From NCBI GenBank assembly GCA_035771175.1, contig CM069610.1:20798501-20862500 (forward strand): a stretch of 64,000 nucleotides of DNA, given 5' to 3'. The first letter of the stretch is position 1; each line of letters begins with the position of its first letter. The notes below the pieces were generated by a model. It saw nothing but the letters and a program-made list of their open reading frames with translations, made no database searches and was not told the DNA's origin. Shown piece by piece: positions 45,914 through 57,600 of this stretch. The position numbers and the translations under genes were made by a program. The DNA is from Paratinospora sagittata. Its lineage: Eukaryota > Streptophyta > Magnoliopsida > Ranunculales > Menispermaceae.

Positions 45914-48560
45914 ATGGGTGTTTTCCGAAGTTTGTTCAAGGTAGATTTGGTTGAGTTATGCTTCAAGGAAGATTGCATGGCTTTTCAAAGATCAAAAATC
46001 AAATGGTTGAACGATAGTGATGCAAATACTAAGTACTTCCATTCCATTTTGAAAAGTCGAAGGTGTCAAAACTTTATTTCAAAAATAAAGAGGGAAGATG
46101 ACTACATTGTTGATTCCACAGAAGGGGTGGTGGACAAGATTGTATCATTCTACAAGTGTTTTTTTGCATCTTCGTGTGCTTGTCACAGGGAGGTAGATGG
46201 GTTGGTGTGGGAGAGAATTTCAAAGGCGAACATAAGGTTTTTGGAAAGCCCGTTTTCTGAGGAAGAGGCGCGCAGGGCTGTTTTTAAGGCCCCAGGTCCA
46301 AATGGTTTCTCTATGGCCTTTTACCAAAAGTCGTGGGGGGTGTTAAAGGAAGATATCATGATGGTGCTGGTTGATTTTTACCACAATGGGGTGGTTAATG
46401 TGATCACAAACGAGACTTATGTGTTCCTTATACCTAAGTCCAATAACTCTTGCAAAATTAAGGATTACAGACTTATCAACCTGGTCACGAGCGTGTAAAA
46501 AATCATCTCGAAGATTCTTTCTATGAGACTCAAATTGATACTTCCAAAGCTTATTGATGCTTCCCAAGCCGCCTTTATAGAAAGAAGGCAAATTCTAGAT
46601 GCACTACTAGTGGCAAATAAAGTGGTTGAGGATTACAGATCCATGAAGCAATCTGGGGTGGTGTTAAAAGTGCATTTTGCGAAGGCCTATTAATGAAGTC
46701 ACAATTTTGCATATTTTTACCCCTATTTTTAGTGCTTTTAGGCTAAAAAATAAAATAAAATAATAAAAAATAGAAAAAATAATAAAAATCTCTTTACATC
46801 ACATTTTAGTTTTTTAGGTCATTTTTAGGCTACATTAATAATGCATTTTTTAGTTTTAATTTTAATTTTCATTTAATAAGGTCATTGAGCTTTTATTTAT
46901 TTTTGGGTATGTTGGTGCCTCATTTAGTCTTTAAGTATTTTTTAGATATTTTCAGGATCAAGGGATGAGATTGCATATTTCAGGAAGATCCACACCACAT
47001 ATCTGCATGGACCAGATGTGGAGAAGCTGAGGCGTTAGATCCAACAAGGCTTAAATGATCAATCCGAGTCCGTTTAATTGAATTCTAATCAACTTAAAGA
47101 TTTTGAAAGAAGGGGCCCACATGGTTGCAATCTTTGATGAAGATCTAATTGAGCTCATATCAACCCATTTATGGTAGAAAAAGATGTCACACATGTCAAA
47201 AAAAAGAAAAAATAAATTTTTTCCACATATGGGCACAATCTTCTTCTTATTTTCTTGATTGAAAATGAAAATCTTTATGTAATTTAGAAAATGACCATTT
47301 TTAGAGGATATTTTTAGAGAATAATAGGTAGTGGATATATTTTTGTTTTTGGAAATCAAGAGGTGGGCACATCTATAAATAGGGTTAAATTTCAAGAGAA
47401 TGGATCTCATCCTCTTTGAATTCTATTTCTCTTTTATTTTTGCGTTATTATGTTGGAGCTTGAAGTAATTTGGAAGTTCGGTGTATGATTCAAGGTTAAG
47501 GTAGATGACAATACCTTAGGCCTTGAATCTTTGTAAGTTTTTCTTTCTTTTCATTTAATAAAAGATTATTCATTTTCCTTTTATTATTGATTGTTCTTAT
47601 TCTCTTTCTTTTCTATTTTTTGTCACTTGCATGCTTCATTTATTTCTTTTTTTTTTAATTACGTTTTGGATTTTTATTTATTTATTCATTTTTTTCAAAG
47701 TTCCTTTCACTTCTTGAGTCATTGGTAACATTTTTAAGTTCAAAAAGAAAAAAAGAAAAAAAAGAACTTATTGTTTTTAGTTTTTTTTTAAGAGTCTTTA
47801 TTCTTATTTTATTTTATTTTATAACATTTAGGCTAGTAATTTAAGTTTTAACTTCAATGTTTTTTTAGGCTTAAACGTGTTTTTAGTGTTTAGGTTTTTG
47901 TTTTATTTTATTTCATTTTTTTTTAGGTTTCAAATTTTATTTTATTTGTTTTTGTTTGTTCATTTCTTTATTCATGAGTTAGATTTAAATTTTTGCAATT
48001 TAGTTTATTTGATTAGTTTCTTTATAATGAACTTAGGTTGTTAGAAATCACATTTTATATGCTTTGACTTATATGGTAAATGAATAATTAAATTTATTTA
48101 AAAATATATATATTTTTTCTCCAATCCTTGTGGATCGACCTTGTCTAGTGCTACAACTTACATTATGTACTTGCAAGTATATAATGTGATATATTCTATT
48201 CAAAAAAAAAAATCACATCACCTATGACACAATGGAATGGGATTTCCTCAAGCTTGTGATGTAATGTGAGTTTGGAAATAGGTGGATAATGTGGGTCATT
48301 GGGTATGTTTCTTCGGTTTCCTACTCGATTGTGATCAATGGGCGGCTAAGTGGAAAAATCATGGAAAAATAGGGATTGAGACAGGGGGACCCGCTATCAC
48401 CTTTCCTTTTTACATTAGTGGCAGACTAATTGGCTAAACTGATTAATCAGGCAAGGCTGGCAGGTGTGGTAAAGGGCTTCTTGGTGGGGCACAAGAAAGT
48501 GGAGGTTACACTATTATAATATGTTGATGATACATTGTTTTTACTTCAAGGAAATGAGAC
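45914..48560 (+). pseudogene. LINE ORF2 reverse transcriptase, split by a solo LTR
   Basis: Left part: KWLNDSDANTKYFHSILKSRR, EEEARRAVFKAPGPNGFSM, YVFLIPKSNN, KDYRLINLVTSV, SQAAFIERRQILDALL, LKVHFAKAY. The frame is cut by the LTR at 46690. Right part from 48221: the DTMEWDF continuation, GLRQGDPLSPFLFTLV (48372-48420), then YVDDTLFLLQGNE (catalytic VDD, 48520-48531). Stops near 46496, 48369 and 48518. Confidence 0.92.
46691..48220 (+). mobile_element. Ty3-type solo LTR (1530 bp) inside LINE RT
   Basis: Perfect 5-bp duplication CCTAT at 46686-46690 and 48221-48225. Begins TAATGAAGTCAC, where TG is expected (one G-to-A change), and ends ATCACATCA. The 3' part (GTGGATCGACCTTGTCTAG...GTACTTGCAAGTATATAATG) is the usual Ty3 LTR end type, which gives plus orientation. 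Removing it and one CCTAT rejoins the RT frame at ...AKAY|DT. Confidence 0.9.
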
Positions 48561-49767
48561 CAATGTTATCAACGTCATCAATACACTTCACTGCTTCAGC
48601 GAGATTTCAGGCTTGAAGGTCACATGAATAAGAGTCAGATATGTGGAATTAACATGGAGATTGAGGTAATTCTCCGTCTTGCAGAATGAGTGGGTTGCTC
48701 AATGGGATCTTGGCCTATGAAGTATTTGGGTTTGCTTCTAGGGGGTGATCCTCTTGCCTCCGTCTTCTAGGAGCTGGTATTAATCAAAATTGCCAAAAGG
48801 TTGGAGGGGTGGAAAAGGGCCTTCCTGTCAAAAGGGGGGCGGTTAGCCCTAATTCAATCAGTGCTCTCGGCCCTTCCATCATATTTCTTGGCCATTTTCA
48901 AGGTCCCTAGTGGGGTGGCTATAAAGATTGAAAAGATGTTTAGATTTTTTTGTTAAAAGGTCTTGGGGAAGGTTTCAAGTCCAGCCTAGTAAGGTGGGAG
49001 GTGGTTCAGAGACCAGTAGAGAAAGAAGGCCTTGGAATAGGTATCATTTCTCATTTGAACATGGCATTGTGTGCGAAGTAGTTGTGGAGATATGCTAAGG
49101 ATCGCTATTCTTTATGGGCCCAAGTGATCGAGAACAGGCATGGAGGAGGTCAAAGTGGGGTGGGGGATGGTGTTGATGCTAAATCTTCCTTTCGGTGTCC
49201 TTGGAGGTTCATTGCGTCTTTGACAACAATCTTTTATCAGCATGGCAAATATAGGGTGGGAGATGGATGCACTTTTAGATTCTGGGAAGATAGATGGTTG
49301 GATTAAAAACCTCTAGCAACCTTATACCCAACACTCTTTCATATTTCGTCTCTTCACAACAGACCTATTGCCTCATTCTTGTCTAACCCACCTCTTAATG
49401 GGTCTAGCTCTTTATCTTGGAACCTACACTTCTCTAGGGGTCTCACAAGACTTGCTCATAGCGAGTTGGCCCAACTTCTTCCTAGATTAGACCAAATCTG
49501 CCTCTATTGTTTCGTTACCTTGCACATCTGGTTCTTTTTCTTGTAAGTCTATGTTTGACCTCCTCATTGATTGCCCCTTACTTCCAACTTTCCCCCTAGC
49601 TTCATGTGTATGGAATGTGCATGTGCCTTCCAAAGTAAAAGTGTTTGGGTGGCTTGTTTCCCATGACAAGGTCAACACTTACGAGGTCTTACAAATACGG
49701 TGGCCTACTTCTTGTATTTCTCCCCATTATTGTAGTATATGCTTGCAGGAGAGCGAGACTAAGGATC
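48561..49767 (+). pseudogene. LINE ORF2 C-terminal region to zf-RVT
   Basis: Decayed linker, then LWRYAKDRYSLWAQVIENRHG and VGDGCTFRFWEDRWLD (49082-49306), then the zf-RVT domain (VWNVHVPSKVKVFGWLVSHD, then CSICLQESET) at 49600-49767. It is cut in the middle of the zinc-binding domain by the Copia LTR (target word GGATC, 49763-49767). Confidence 0.87.
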
Positions 49768-51300
49768 TGTTGGCCCAATATTATAGTCCAAAAGGGGGGG
49801 TGAATTGGACTTGGCAGATTTTCGCGTTACCTTTTGAATAATATAATTAAACAAATAAAGTGCGCAGTAGGTAACAATCAAATATAAACAAATGCAAGAA
49901 AGATAATTGGATACAGAGATTTAGAGTGGTTCGATTCTCTTAGAACCTACGTCCACTACCCAATCACCGCGATCAGGATTTCCTAATACACTATTGGCTA
50001 GTCAACTTACGAGCGTGACTAGAAGTCGTTTACACTAACTAACATAAGGGCTTGGTTAGAAAGCCACACTCTAGCCAACATAAGGGCTTGGCTAGTAAGC
50101 CACAATGTAACTACTTACGGGTGCGGTCACAAGCCGTACAAGATATGGTATTAATCCCAACTTGACAAACACGTCAACGATACATCAAGATTACAAAAGA
50201 TATAGAGAAGTGCTTTACGACACTCTCAACAATATTAAGCTTATAATATTGAATGTGTAAACACAGTGAGTCCAACCACAATGACTCATATGATGCGATG
50301 TGTTGAAATAGTTTTTCTCAAATGCAATTGATTCAAATATATATGATATAAAATTGAGAATCGATTATGCACATGTAACAAGATATTGATTCTAACAATG
50401 ATAAGTTTAAAGCATAAGAATCAATACATATATATGATGATCAAAACTTGATGATTCTAAAAGTATAAATGATTAAGATCAAGAATCAAGCAAACCAATA
50501 TCTATGAAGTCGATTCAATATAATATAACTTTAACACGTCAATTGATACCACAAGATGATTATGAAACCACTAAACAAGATATAATGATATGAAGATCAA
50601 AATAGGGCTTCACACACGATAATCAAACAAAATCAGTTTTCAAGATGTTAGCATAAGCACAAAACTGATTTGCTCAAACAAAATCACAAGAATCAAGTTA
50701 GAAAAATTTTACCCCACTTTGGGTAAGGTTGAAGCTCAATGATTCTTCAAGTGTGATGTTGGATGAGAGAAACCACGTTCAAGAATGATCAAGACACAAG
50801 AAGATGTGTAGATAGCACTCAAAAACGTCTTGAACACTTGCTCAATGGAAACGTACAAGTTTCACAAAGTTTTGAAAGATTTTGAGAACTTTTCCGAATT
50901 ATGAATCAATAGATTAAATGTAGGTGAACTTTTGCTTTGAAAGAGGTTTATGTTGTCTCAATGAACCCCATGATATGAATGTTTTGATGATTCCAAATAT
51001 CTCCAGTTTGTCTATCTAATGATCTTGTCAAGTGTTTCAGATTTATCAAAAATCAAGATCAAGGAACTGAGCTTACAAGTCTATTGATCATCTCAAGTAA
51101 AGTTCAGAGTCTGTCTGAACTTAGAATGTAAAGTCTATCGATCAACTTACTCTCAGTAAGATTTTATCGTTTGCATATTTTGATCGTAACATTTTAATCG
51201 TACCTTATGATTTCTAAAGTATTTGATTCGATTAAGAGAAACAATGATGTTTTATCGAGCTTTAATTGAGAAATCAAAAATCGTTTTTATAAAGTCTTTC

Positions 51301-51847
51301 AGGACGATAATGTTTTAGCTGCGCCCTCCTGGACTTGATGAGTCTGGACGCTGATAAAATATTATGAAGCTCAAGGTTGAATTGAACTGATTAATAAGGA
51401 CGCTTACTTCTTTGTAGCGACCTTTCTTTTATCAACCTTTGAGAATGTTAGGACACTGACTTAGTTTCAGCTCGCTGAAAGTTCTTTTTGTCTTTAAATG
51501 ATTTCTATCTTTCAGGATGCTGACAAGCTATAAGTTGAATAAATTATCAAGACGCTACTGTGTAGGAGCGCCCTCATCTTTAGAATCAACTTAAAAAACT
51601 TTCAGGACGCTTACCGTCCGTCAGCACACTTAACATTGTTTTAAAACTGTTTTTAATAGTTCATGACACTTACTCTTGAATAGCGCCCTCGTGTGTCAAA
51701 AGTTTTAAAACAAAGCAGGACGCTCACTACCAAGTAGCGCCCTCATGATTTAAGTCGTTTAATTGTCAAAGCAAGTCAGGACGCTTACTATTTAGTAGCG
51801 CCCTCACTTCATTGTTCAGTAGGACGCTGATGTTCTATGAGCGCCCT
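51301..51847 (+). repeat. Array of 27-nt imperfect palindromes in Copia LTR
   Basis: Clear units at 51301, 51397, 51549, 51717, 51778 and 51821, each 26-27 nt with arms AGGACGCT and AGCGCCCT around a variable centre. Weaker ones lie between. The fourth base is consistently A where the palindrome would need G. They lie upstream of the TATA box, in U3. Confidence 0.9.
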
Positions 51848-52139
51848 CAAAGGAAGAAAACGACAAAAATGATATTTTTACTGTTCTAACATGTACGTCC
51901 TTTGAGCCAACTTTTCAAAACCACTTATCGTACAAAATCAATTTTCTGTATTTGTAAGAGATATTCTCTGTTTCACGAACCACGTCTTCTAAAACTTTCC
52001 TTATTCGTGTATCTGGAGAAAATCAGAATATTCATGAAATGTGCAGTTGCTATTTTCGTGATATATTCTAGTTGTTGTGAGTAAACGCTCATATTTAAAA
52101 TTCAAATTCAAATGAACAACAACTTCATCTCTACAAGTC

Positions 52140-52147
52140 TATAAATA
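52140..52147 (+). promoter_or_regulatory. TATA box of Copia LTR
   Basis: TATAAATA about 290 bp after the last palindrome; a corresponding box is at 20473 in the second copy. Confidence 0.65.
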
Positions 52148-52529
52148 CAGAAACTTAACAATTTGTTAAGACCACCGAAAATTCTCTAAGCTAAAACATT
52201 TTTTGAAAGTTAGTAGAATTTTCATATGATTCAAAAAGCTTAAGTTATTCTAATTTCAAAGCGTTTATTTGAATCATTACTTATTCAAATGATTTTCACA
52301 CTGAGTTAAGATTTTATCTTTATTTGAAAATCGATTTGAAAGTTCGAACTGTTTACGCTCAAATTATTCAGCATTGTTTTTACTTATATCATTCTTGCTG
52401 AAAGAGAAATTTGAGAGATAATTCATAAGATACAGTTGTACTCAATTTCATATCTTGTATACTTTATCAAGGTTGTAACAGTAGTTAGATAAACTACTGT
52501 GTTGATATTCTATATTCAACAAGGTCAAG

Positions 52530-52719
52530 TCTTCTTACACCCGTAAGTTGAGAAACGGTAGTTCTCACACCCATAAGTTGAGAAAGCTTAGGTCCGTCTC
52601 ACACCCATAAGTTGGGATAGGTTGGTCTCACGCTCGTAAGCTGAGCAGTGTAACGGTTGTTCTCACACCCGCAAGTTGAGAAAAGGTGTAACGGTTTGAT
52701 TCTCACCCGTAAGAGAATC
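52530..52719 (+). repeat. Hairpin array near Copia LTR 3' end
   Basis: Five to six units of about 33 nt with TTCTCA/TGAGAA arms around CACCCGTAAGT-type loops. The last is a perfect 7-bp stem GATTCTC/GAGAATC (52698-52719) with loop ACCCGTAA. Confidence 0.88.
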
Positions 52720-53120
52720 CCTTAGTGATAAGGTTCAAAATCCTAACTGAGGAGGTTAGATAGTGAACATAGGCAAGTAGCCGAACCACTATAAATTGAC
52801 AATGCATATTTGTTTACTTTCTGCACTTTAATTTTTGTCATTGTAATTGTTTTTAAATTGTATAAGTGTTCAATTCACACCCCCCTCTTGGACATATCTA
52901 GGCCAACAGTTTAAAATCAGCCAATAACTTGTTTTGGAGTTGTAGAAATACTAAGATGAAAATCGCACAAGTTCTCTAAGTTTTACAAAAGTTACTCTTC
53001 AAATGAGCAAGTGTGGTATTTGTAGAAAAACACCAAACCGAAGCACAAGACGGCGTTCCTAAAGGAAGAAATGCGTTTCTGCTTTGAAATTTGAAAAATC
53101 TTAGATTTTTCTCTAATTAA

Positions 53121-53420
53121 GGAGCGCGTTCTTTAAGTAAGGAACGCATTCCTCAATATGTCCGTTGAGCATAGGAACGGATTCTTTCATCAAGAACCAC
53201 TGACTCTATAAACTTTCATATTTTGCCCTTGGTAACAAGAGCGCATTCCTTCTTGAAGGAGCGCGTTCTTTTTTTCCCTGATAAGAAAATTATGAGTCTT
53301 AGGAAAAGCCATAGGAGCGTGTTCCTCTTATAAGGAGTGCGTCCCTTAAACTCTGATAAAAAAATACCGAGTCTCGGAAAAATGTTCATGAGCACGTTCC
53401 TTAATAAAGAAACGCGTTCC
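53121..53420. repeat. Paired GGARCGCRTTCC palindromes, 20 bp apart
   Basis: 12-bp near-palindromes at 53121/53141, 53238/53258, 53314/53334 and 53389/53409: four doublets, each exactly 20 bp apart, plus a single one at 53174. In the LTR of the minus-strand Copia element. Confidence 0.88.
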
Positions 53421-53790
53421 ATCACTGTGAAGTGAAAGAAACCCCATTTTTTTATCGAAATGAATTTAGGACATTGTCAAATACATAGACTAACTTTAAA
53501 AATAATTTTTGACAAGTTAAATACGTGTAAATCAATCAACTAAGCATATAATTGAGAAATTCAAAATAATACACTTAAAACGATGAAACTATGCAAAGTT
53601 GGTAAATTTAATGCATGTTAAACACTGATAAAAATATGTATGATAAACAATTTTAACTAAGTGTGATTGCATAATTATCATACTAATGTGTGTACATACA
53701 TGATTAATAATATAATAGTGTATATGCATGATTATGATGAACTATATGTATAATTTTCAATACACGAGTTTTTACATTGTCCTGGCTTAA

Positions 53791-54566
53791 AAATAAAAAA
53801 ATAAAAAAAAATCCTAAAAATAAAAATAAAAAGGGCATCTTTATTATTTTATTTTATTTTATTTTAAAAAATAATTAGTTATATAACCAACTCTACCAAA
53901 TTATACTCTAAAACTCGTTGCTGACCCATTAATCTCCCTCACCCCTAAAATAAGACAGTAACAAGAGTTAAAACTTAAAACTTTAAGATTCTAAAACCAC
54001 CTCTTTACTAATTAAACTAACTCTATATTGACACATTTAGACGGTGGCATCTGGCTTTGTTAAGCCGCTGGCTTTAAACTAGTCTCAAAACCGTCAAGAG
54101 AAAAACTATGAAAAGTGAAAAATATGCACCAACATGCTGTTACGCCAAACGCGACCCACCTAGTTAGAAAAAAATTTAATTATTGAGTTGAATATGCTAT
54201 AAATATGCACCTAAGGCGTGTACAGCGTACCAAATGTGTCCGACAGCTAGGTAGCGCCTTGACTAGGATAACATCATGTGAGCTCCGATATTGGTAAAAT
54301 GATACATGAATGACTACTCGCATCTTTAGTAAATATAGGAGCAAAGAGAAACCGAATAGCCCACCTGAAGGCATTTCCTCAACACCAGCCGAGTATGATT
54401 CTGCCCTTGGATAATATCCAATCAGCAAGCATTTCCTCTTGGGCCACTTTCATGTGTAATTAATTAATATTCACACCAATGCTGTGTTCCAAGACAGCCA
54501 GAGACTAAAACAAGCACAACCATATAACAACAATATTATTAATAATTGTACAAGACAAGTTCGGAT
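53791..54566. other. Intergenic, low complexity then unassigned
   Basis: A-rich and TTTTA-type simple sequence at 53786-53870, then AT-rich sequence without recognised content. A minus-strand ORF at 54180-54428 has no domain I recognise. Confidence 0.5.
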
Positions 54567-54567
54567 T

Positions 54568-54573
54568 TATTAT
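54568..54573 (-). terminator. Polyadenylation signal of VTC2-like gene
   Basis: AATAAA on the minus strand, about 110 bp downstream of the TGA stop at 54685-54687. It supports the last exon running to that stop rather than splicing at its internal GTAAGT. Confidence 0.6.
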
Positions 54574-54684
54574 AGTTAAAGTTCTTTACACACAACTCGA
54601 CAGTAAAATATCCAGAGACTTCAAAGAGAAATGAGTAATATGTCTTCACATGTGCTTAAATTTACATATAGAGAGTGTCTCGCT

Positions 54685-57600
54685 TCAAGAAACGAACTTA
54701 CCTGCAACAATACTGCAACACAGTTGCTTCACTGATTCGAACCCTTGTTCATCAAGGGACACGCCTGCTAGCCGCTTACTCAGAGACTCCTCAGTTGCTC
54801 CATCAACTGCCTCCCTCGTATTGAACACGAAGTGACCTCCACATTCCCAAGCTGCAAGCTTGCAAGCTCTCCCCAACACATGGACCTGCATCTTATTCAG
54901 TCAATGGCAGACACTACTACACCACAAAAAGATGCCAATGATAGAAGTTACAATTTATTTGTAACAAGTTTGCAATACCAGAGCCATGCGCAGGCTTTTT
55001 ATTTTAATTATTTAAAAATTAATTTCCTATTATCTAATCAAATAATAATTGAGCTTAACTAAAGTAACTAATATTTAAGTTTTATTTTATAAGACATAAA
55101 AGAGGATTATGGGGGAGAGAGGAACGTTAGGATAAAGTTAGGGTTTAAATAGAAAGAGATGAAGCAAAAGATGGCGTGTCAATAAATTAAAAGATTTGAG
55201 TCATTATATCATGTGTATTATTAGATTCCTATTTATGCTTTGATTTACTTTTGACCTTTTAATGAGAACTGGACTTGGCTACTACTATCAATTCATGGAA
55301 ACTCCCAACAATCAAGTACATTAAAATTTAAAACTAATAAACAAATCATTACTGCAAAAGAGCACTAAATTGCTAGAAGGAGTTATTTAAAGAAGCCTAA
55401 GCCACTTAATGCTAAAATCAGATAGTACCACACAGCTTCTTCATTGTCAAAATGATCAACAATTTGCAGAGACAGGTCAAGATACCAAAGCTCCTTTTAC
55501 TGAAAATTAGACAGGAGGTGAAGGCACAGATACTTGATTCTTAATAACATCTGCTTTATTTAACAAGGCACAAAAATTGCCAATTGAAAAGGGAAAAGAA
55601 CCAACACTGAGAAGCTGAAAATAACTAAACTTGTTTTATTACCACCTACAAGCTTGATGTTGCAGTTCAAGTTTGAAAAAATGATTTCACCAAAACAAGA
55701 ACAGGGGAAAAAGATCTCTCGCTGAATTTTTAAAGACAGATTTTGTTACCTGTGGAAACAAGAACATCTTTGTTCCGGAATCAGATAGCAGCAAAGTATA
55801 TGGCATATTCTGCTTCTGTAAATGGGAACATATTTCTGCAATCACCTCCACCAATAATTTCAGGTTGTCACTGGCCTTGAATAAGAGAGCTTTAATAGGG
55901 TAATCTGTAACCTCATTGATACATATCCCTCTTTTTCTCCATGTACTGAATATAGTGACAACTGGCATGAGCTCCACAGGTAAAGGGTTTGCAAAGTAAC
56001 AAGCCTGTACCAAGTTAGAGAAAAAAGAAACATATTCAGTAAAGATGTCAAAGAAAGCTAATTTAGCACTTGCAAAACAATATACTATATACATTTCGTG
56101 CTAAGTTAGAGGTTTGGAAAGAGTTAGAATCTAAAAATTGCAAACCAAGAGATACTAAGGAGTGAAAATGTTAGGTATTTTGATCAGTTATTCATGAAGA
56201 GGGAGATATGTGTGAGGATGTAAACTATAGAGTAAAAGTTGGGTAGATTAAATGAAGTCGTCTTTCCAGAGTATTCCATTAAAGTTGAAAGGAAGATTTG
56301 TATAACACTGTAATTAGGCCAAACATGCTCTATGAAAAAGAATGTTGGGCAATAAAGAAACATGTAAACAAACTAAGGGTGTAATAGAAATGTGACTGTT
56401 AAGATGAGATAGATAATAAAACATTGCAAAATAATATCAGAAATGTAAAATAGTAGGGCTGCCCCAAATGAAAATAAAATGAGAGAAAATCGATTTTAAG
56501 ATGGTTTGGACGTATACAAGTAAGACTATTGGATGCATCAGTTTCTTTATTAACAATACAAGATGATGATAGAGGCAAAAGAAGACCTAAAATAACATGG
56601 ACAAAAATAATTAAGAAATATATAACTACTTGTAATATTAATGTTGACTTAGTCCTTTATAGAGTGGAGCGGAGAAAGCGGATTCACGTAGCTGCTGACC
56701 CGATGAAGTTAGAGAAAGACTTTGTTGAGTTGAGTTAAAGGGCAACATACAGTCTAGAAACTAACACCACCTAATATAGTCAGTGAGCATCTTTATCATA
56801 AACTGACCGATGAAGTTAGAGAAAGACTTTGTTGAGTTGAGTTAAAGGGCAACATACAGTCTAGAAACTAACAACACCTAATATAGTCAGTGAGCATCTT
56901 TATCATAAACTGACACAATACTACCCCTACTTCACTATTGCAATACCCTTGTTGGTTCACTACCAAACAAAAACCAGGCAATTAAAGATACGACATTCAG
57001 TTTGAATGAGTACTCTTATTAATGCACGAATTGTGCTAGGAGGACACGGGAGACACATGCGATAGAAATACAGGGGTTTCCCATCCATTGGATCAAACAT
57101 ATCCATGCAGTATGCGCACAGATGCTCTGTCCAATGTACACGGGAGCCCCCACATTTCTATTGCACCGAGCCTCCACAATGGGTCCTTAAAATGTATGAA
57201 ACATCAATTTCTAAAGCAGAGATAAAAGAACCAATAGAAACATACTCATTACTCATAATAATAAGATGGTAGGAAAATCCAATTCCACCAACAAAAACTA
57301 TATTCAACATTAATAACTACTAGTTGCAATCTCTGAAATTCAAGAAATTCACAAGTTAACCAACCTTCAAAATTACTAGACTCTAACACTCATCAAACCA
57401 TAATGTTTTCAGCTATTTCGTTAAAAATACACATTAAAAAGTGAAAATAGAAACCTCGTTAGTCCCACAAAGAGAAGTGTTAGACAATATACGTGAATTG
57501 TAATGCCGTATTGTCCAATACTAAGAGACACATGTGAAAAATGTCCAATTTATGAGACCAAAAATCGTAATTTACATTAATGGAAAAAAATTCTAGATTT

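Larger units (their letters stand above)
43740..49767 (+). mobile_element. L1-type plant LINE, plus strand, split and 3'-truncated
   Basis: ORF1 remnant, endonuclease, RT and zf-RVT in order. Interrupted by the solo LTR at 46691-48220 and broken off at 49767 by a Copia LTR. I found no LINE sequence (RNase H, poly-A) to the right of that LTR. Different subfamily from the minus-strand LINE: low residue identity in shared motifs. Confidence 0.9.
50951..52908 (+). mobile_element. Copia-type solo LTR (1958 bp), the cleanest copy
   Basis: TGTTGTCTC...AGGCCAACA with a perfect GTTTA duplication at 50946-50950 and 52909-52913. No insert and no coding region. In order: AGGACGCT/AGCGCCCT palindromes (51301-51847), TATAAATA at 52140, hairpins with a CCCGTAA loop (52530-52719), CGAACCACTATAAATTG near 52780 and a CACACCCCCCTCTTGG end. 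Best reference copy for this LTR family. Confidence 0.95.
49768..53790 (-). mobile_element. Copia LTR, minus strand, with nested solo LTR (right end uncertain)
   Basis: The left end is firm: TGTTGGCCCAAT followed by a G-run and GTGAATTGGAC, then (minus sense) the CGAACCAC...GTAGTGGACGTAGG signature near 49928-49960. The LTR continues on the other side of the nested LTR (52914 on), where 53121-53420 carries GGARCGCRTTCC palindromes. I found no second GGATC near an expected end; the right limit is placed where A-rich low-complexity sequence starts. It may be a truncated solo or 3' LTR. Confidence 0.7.

Noticed and set aside
54180..54428. Extra 3' exon of the VTC2-like gene, using the GTAAGT at the end of exon 54685-54885
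   Set aside because: The translation does not resemble the VTC2 C-terminus, and an in-frame TGA plus AATAAA follows the longer exon.
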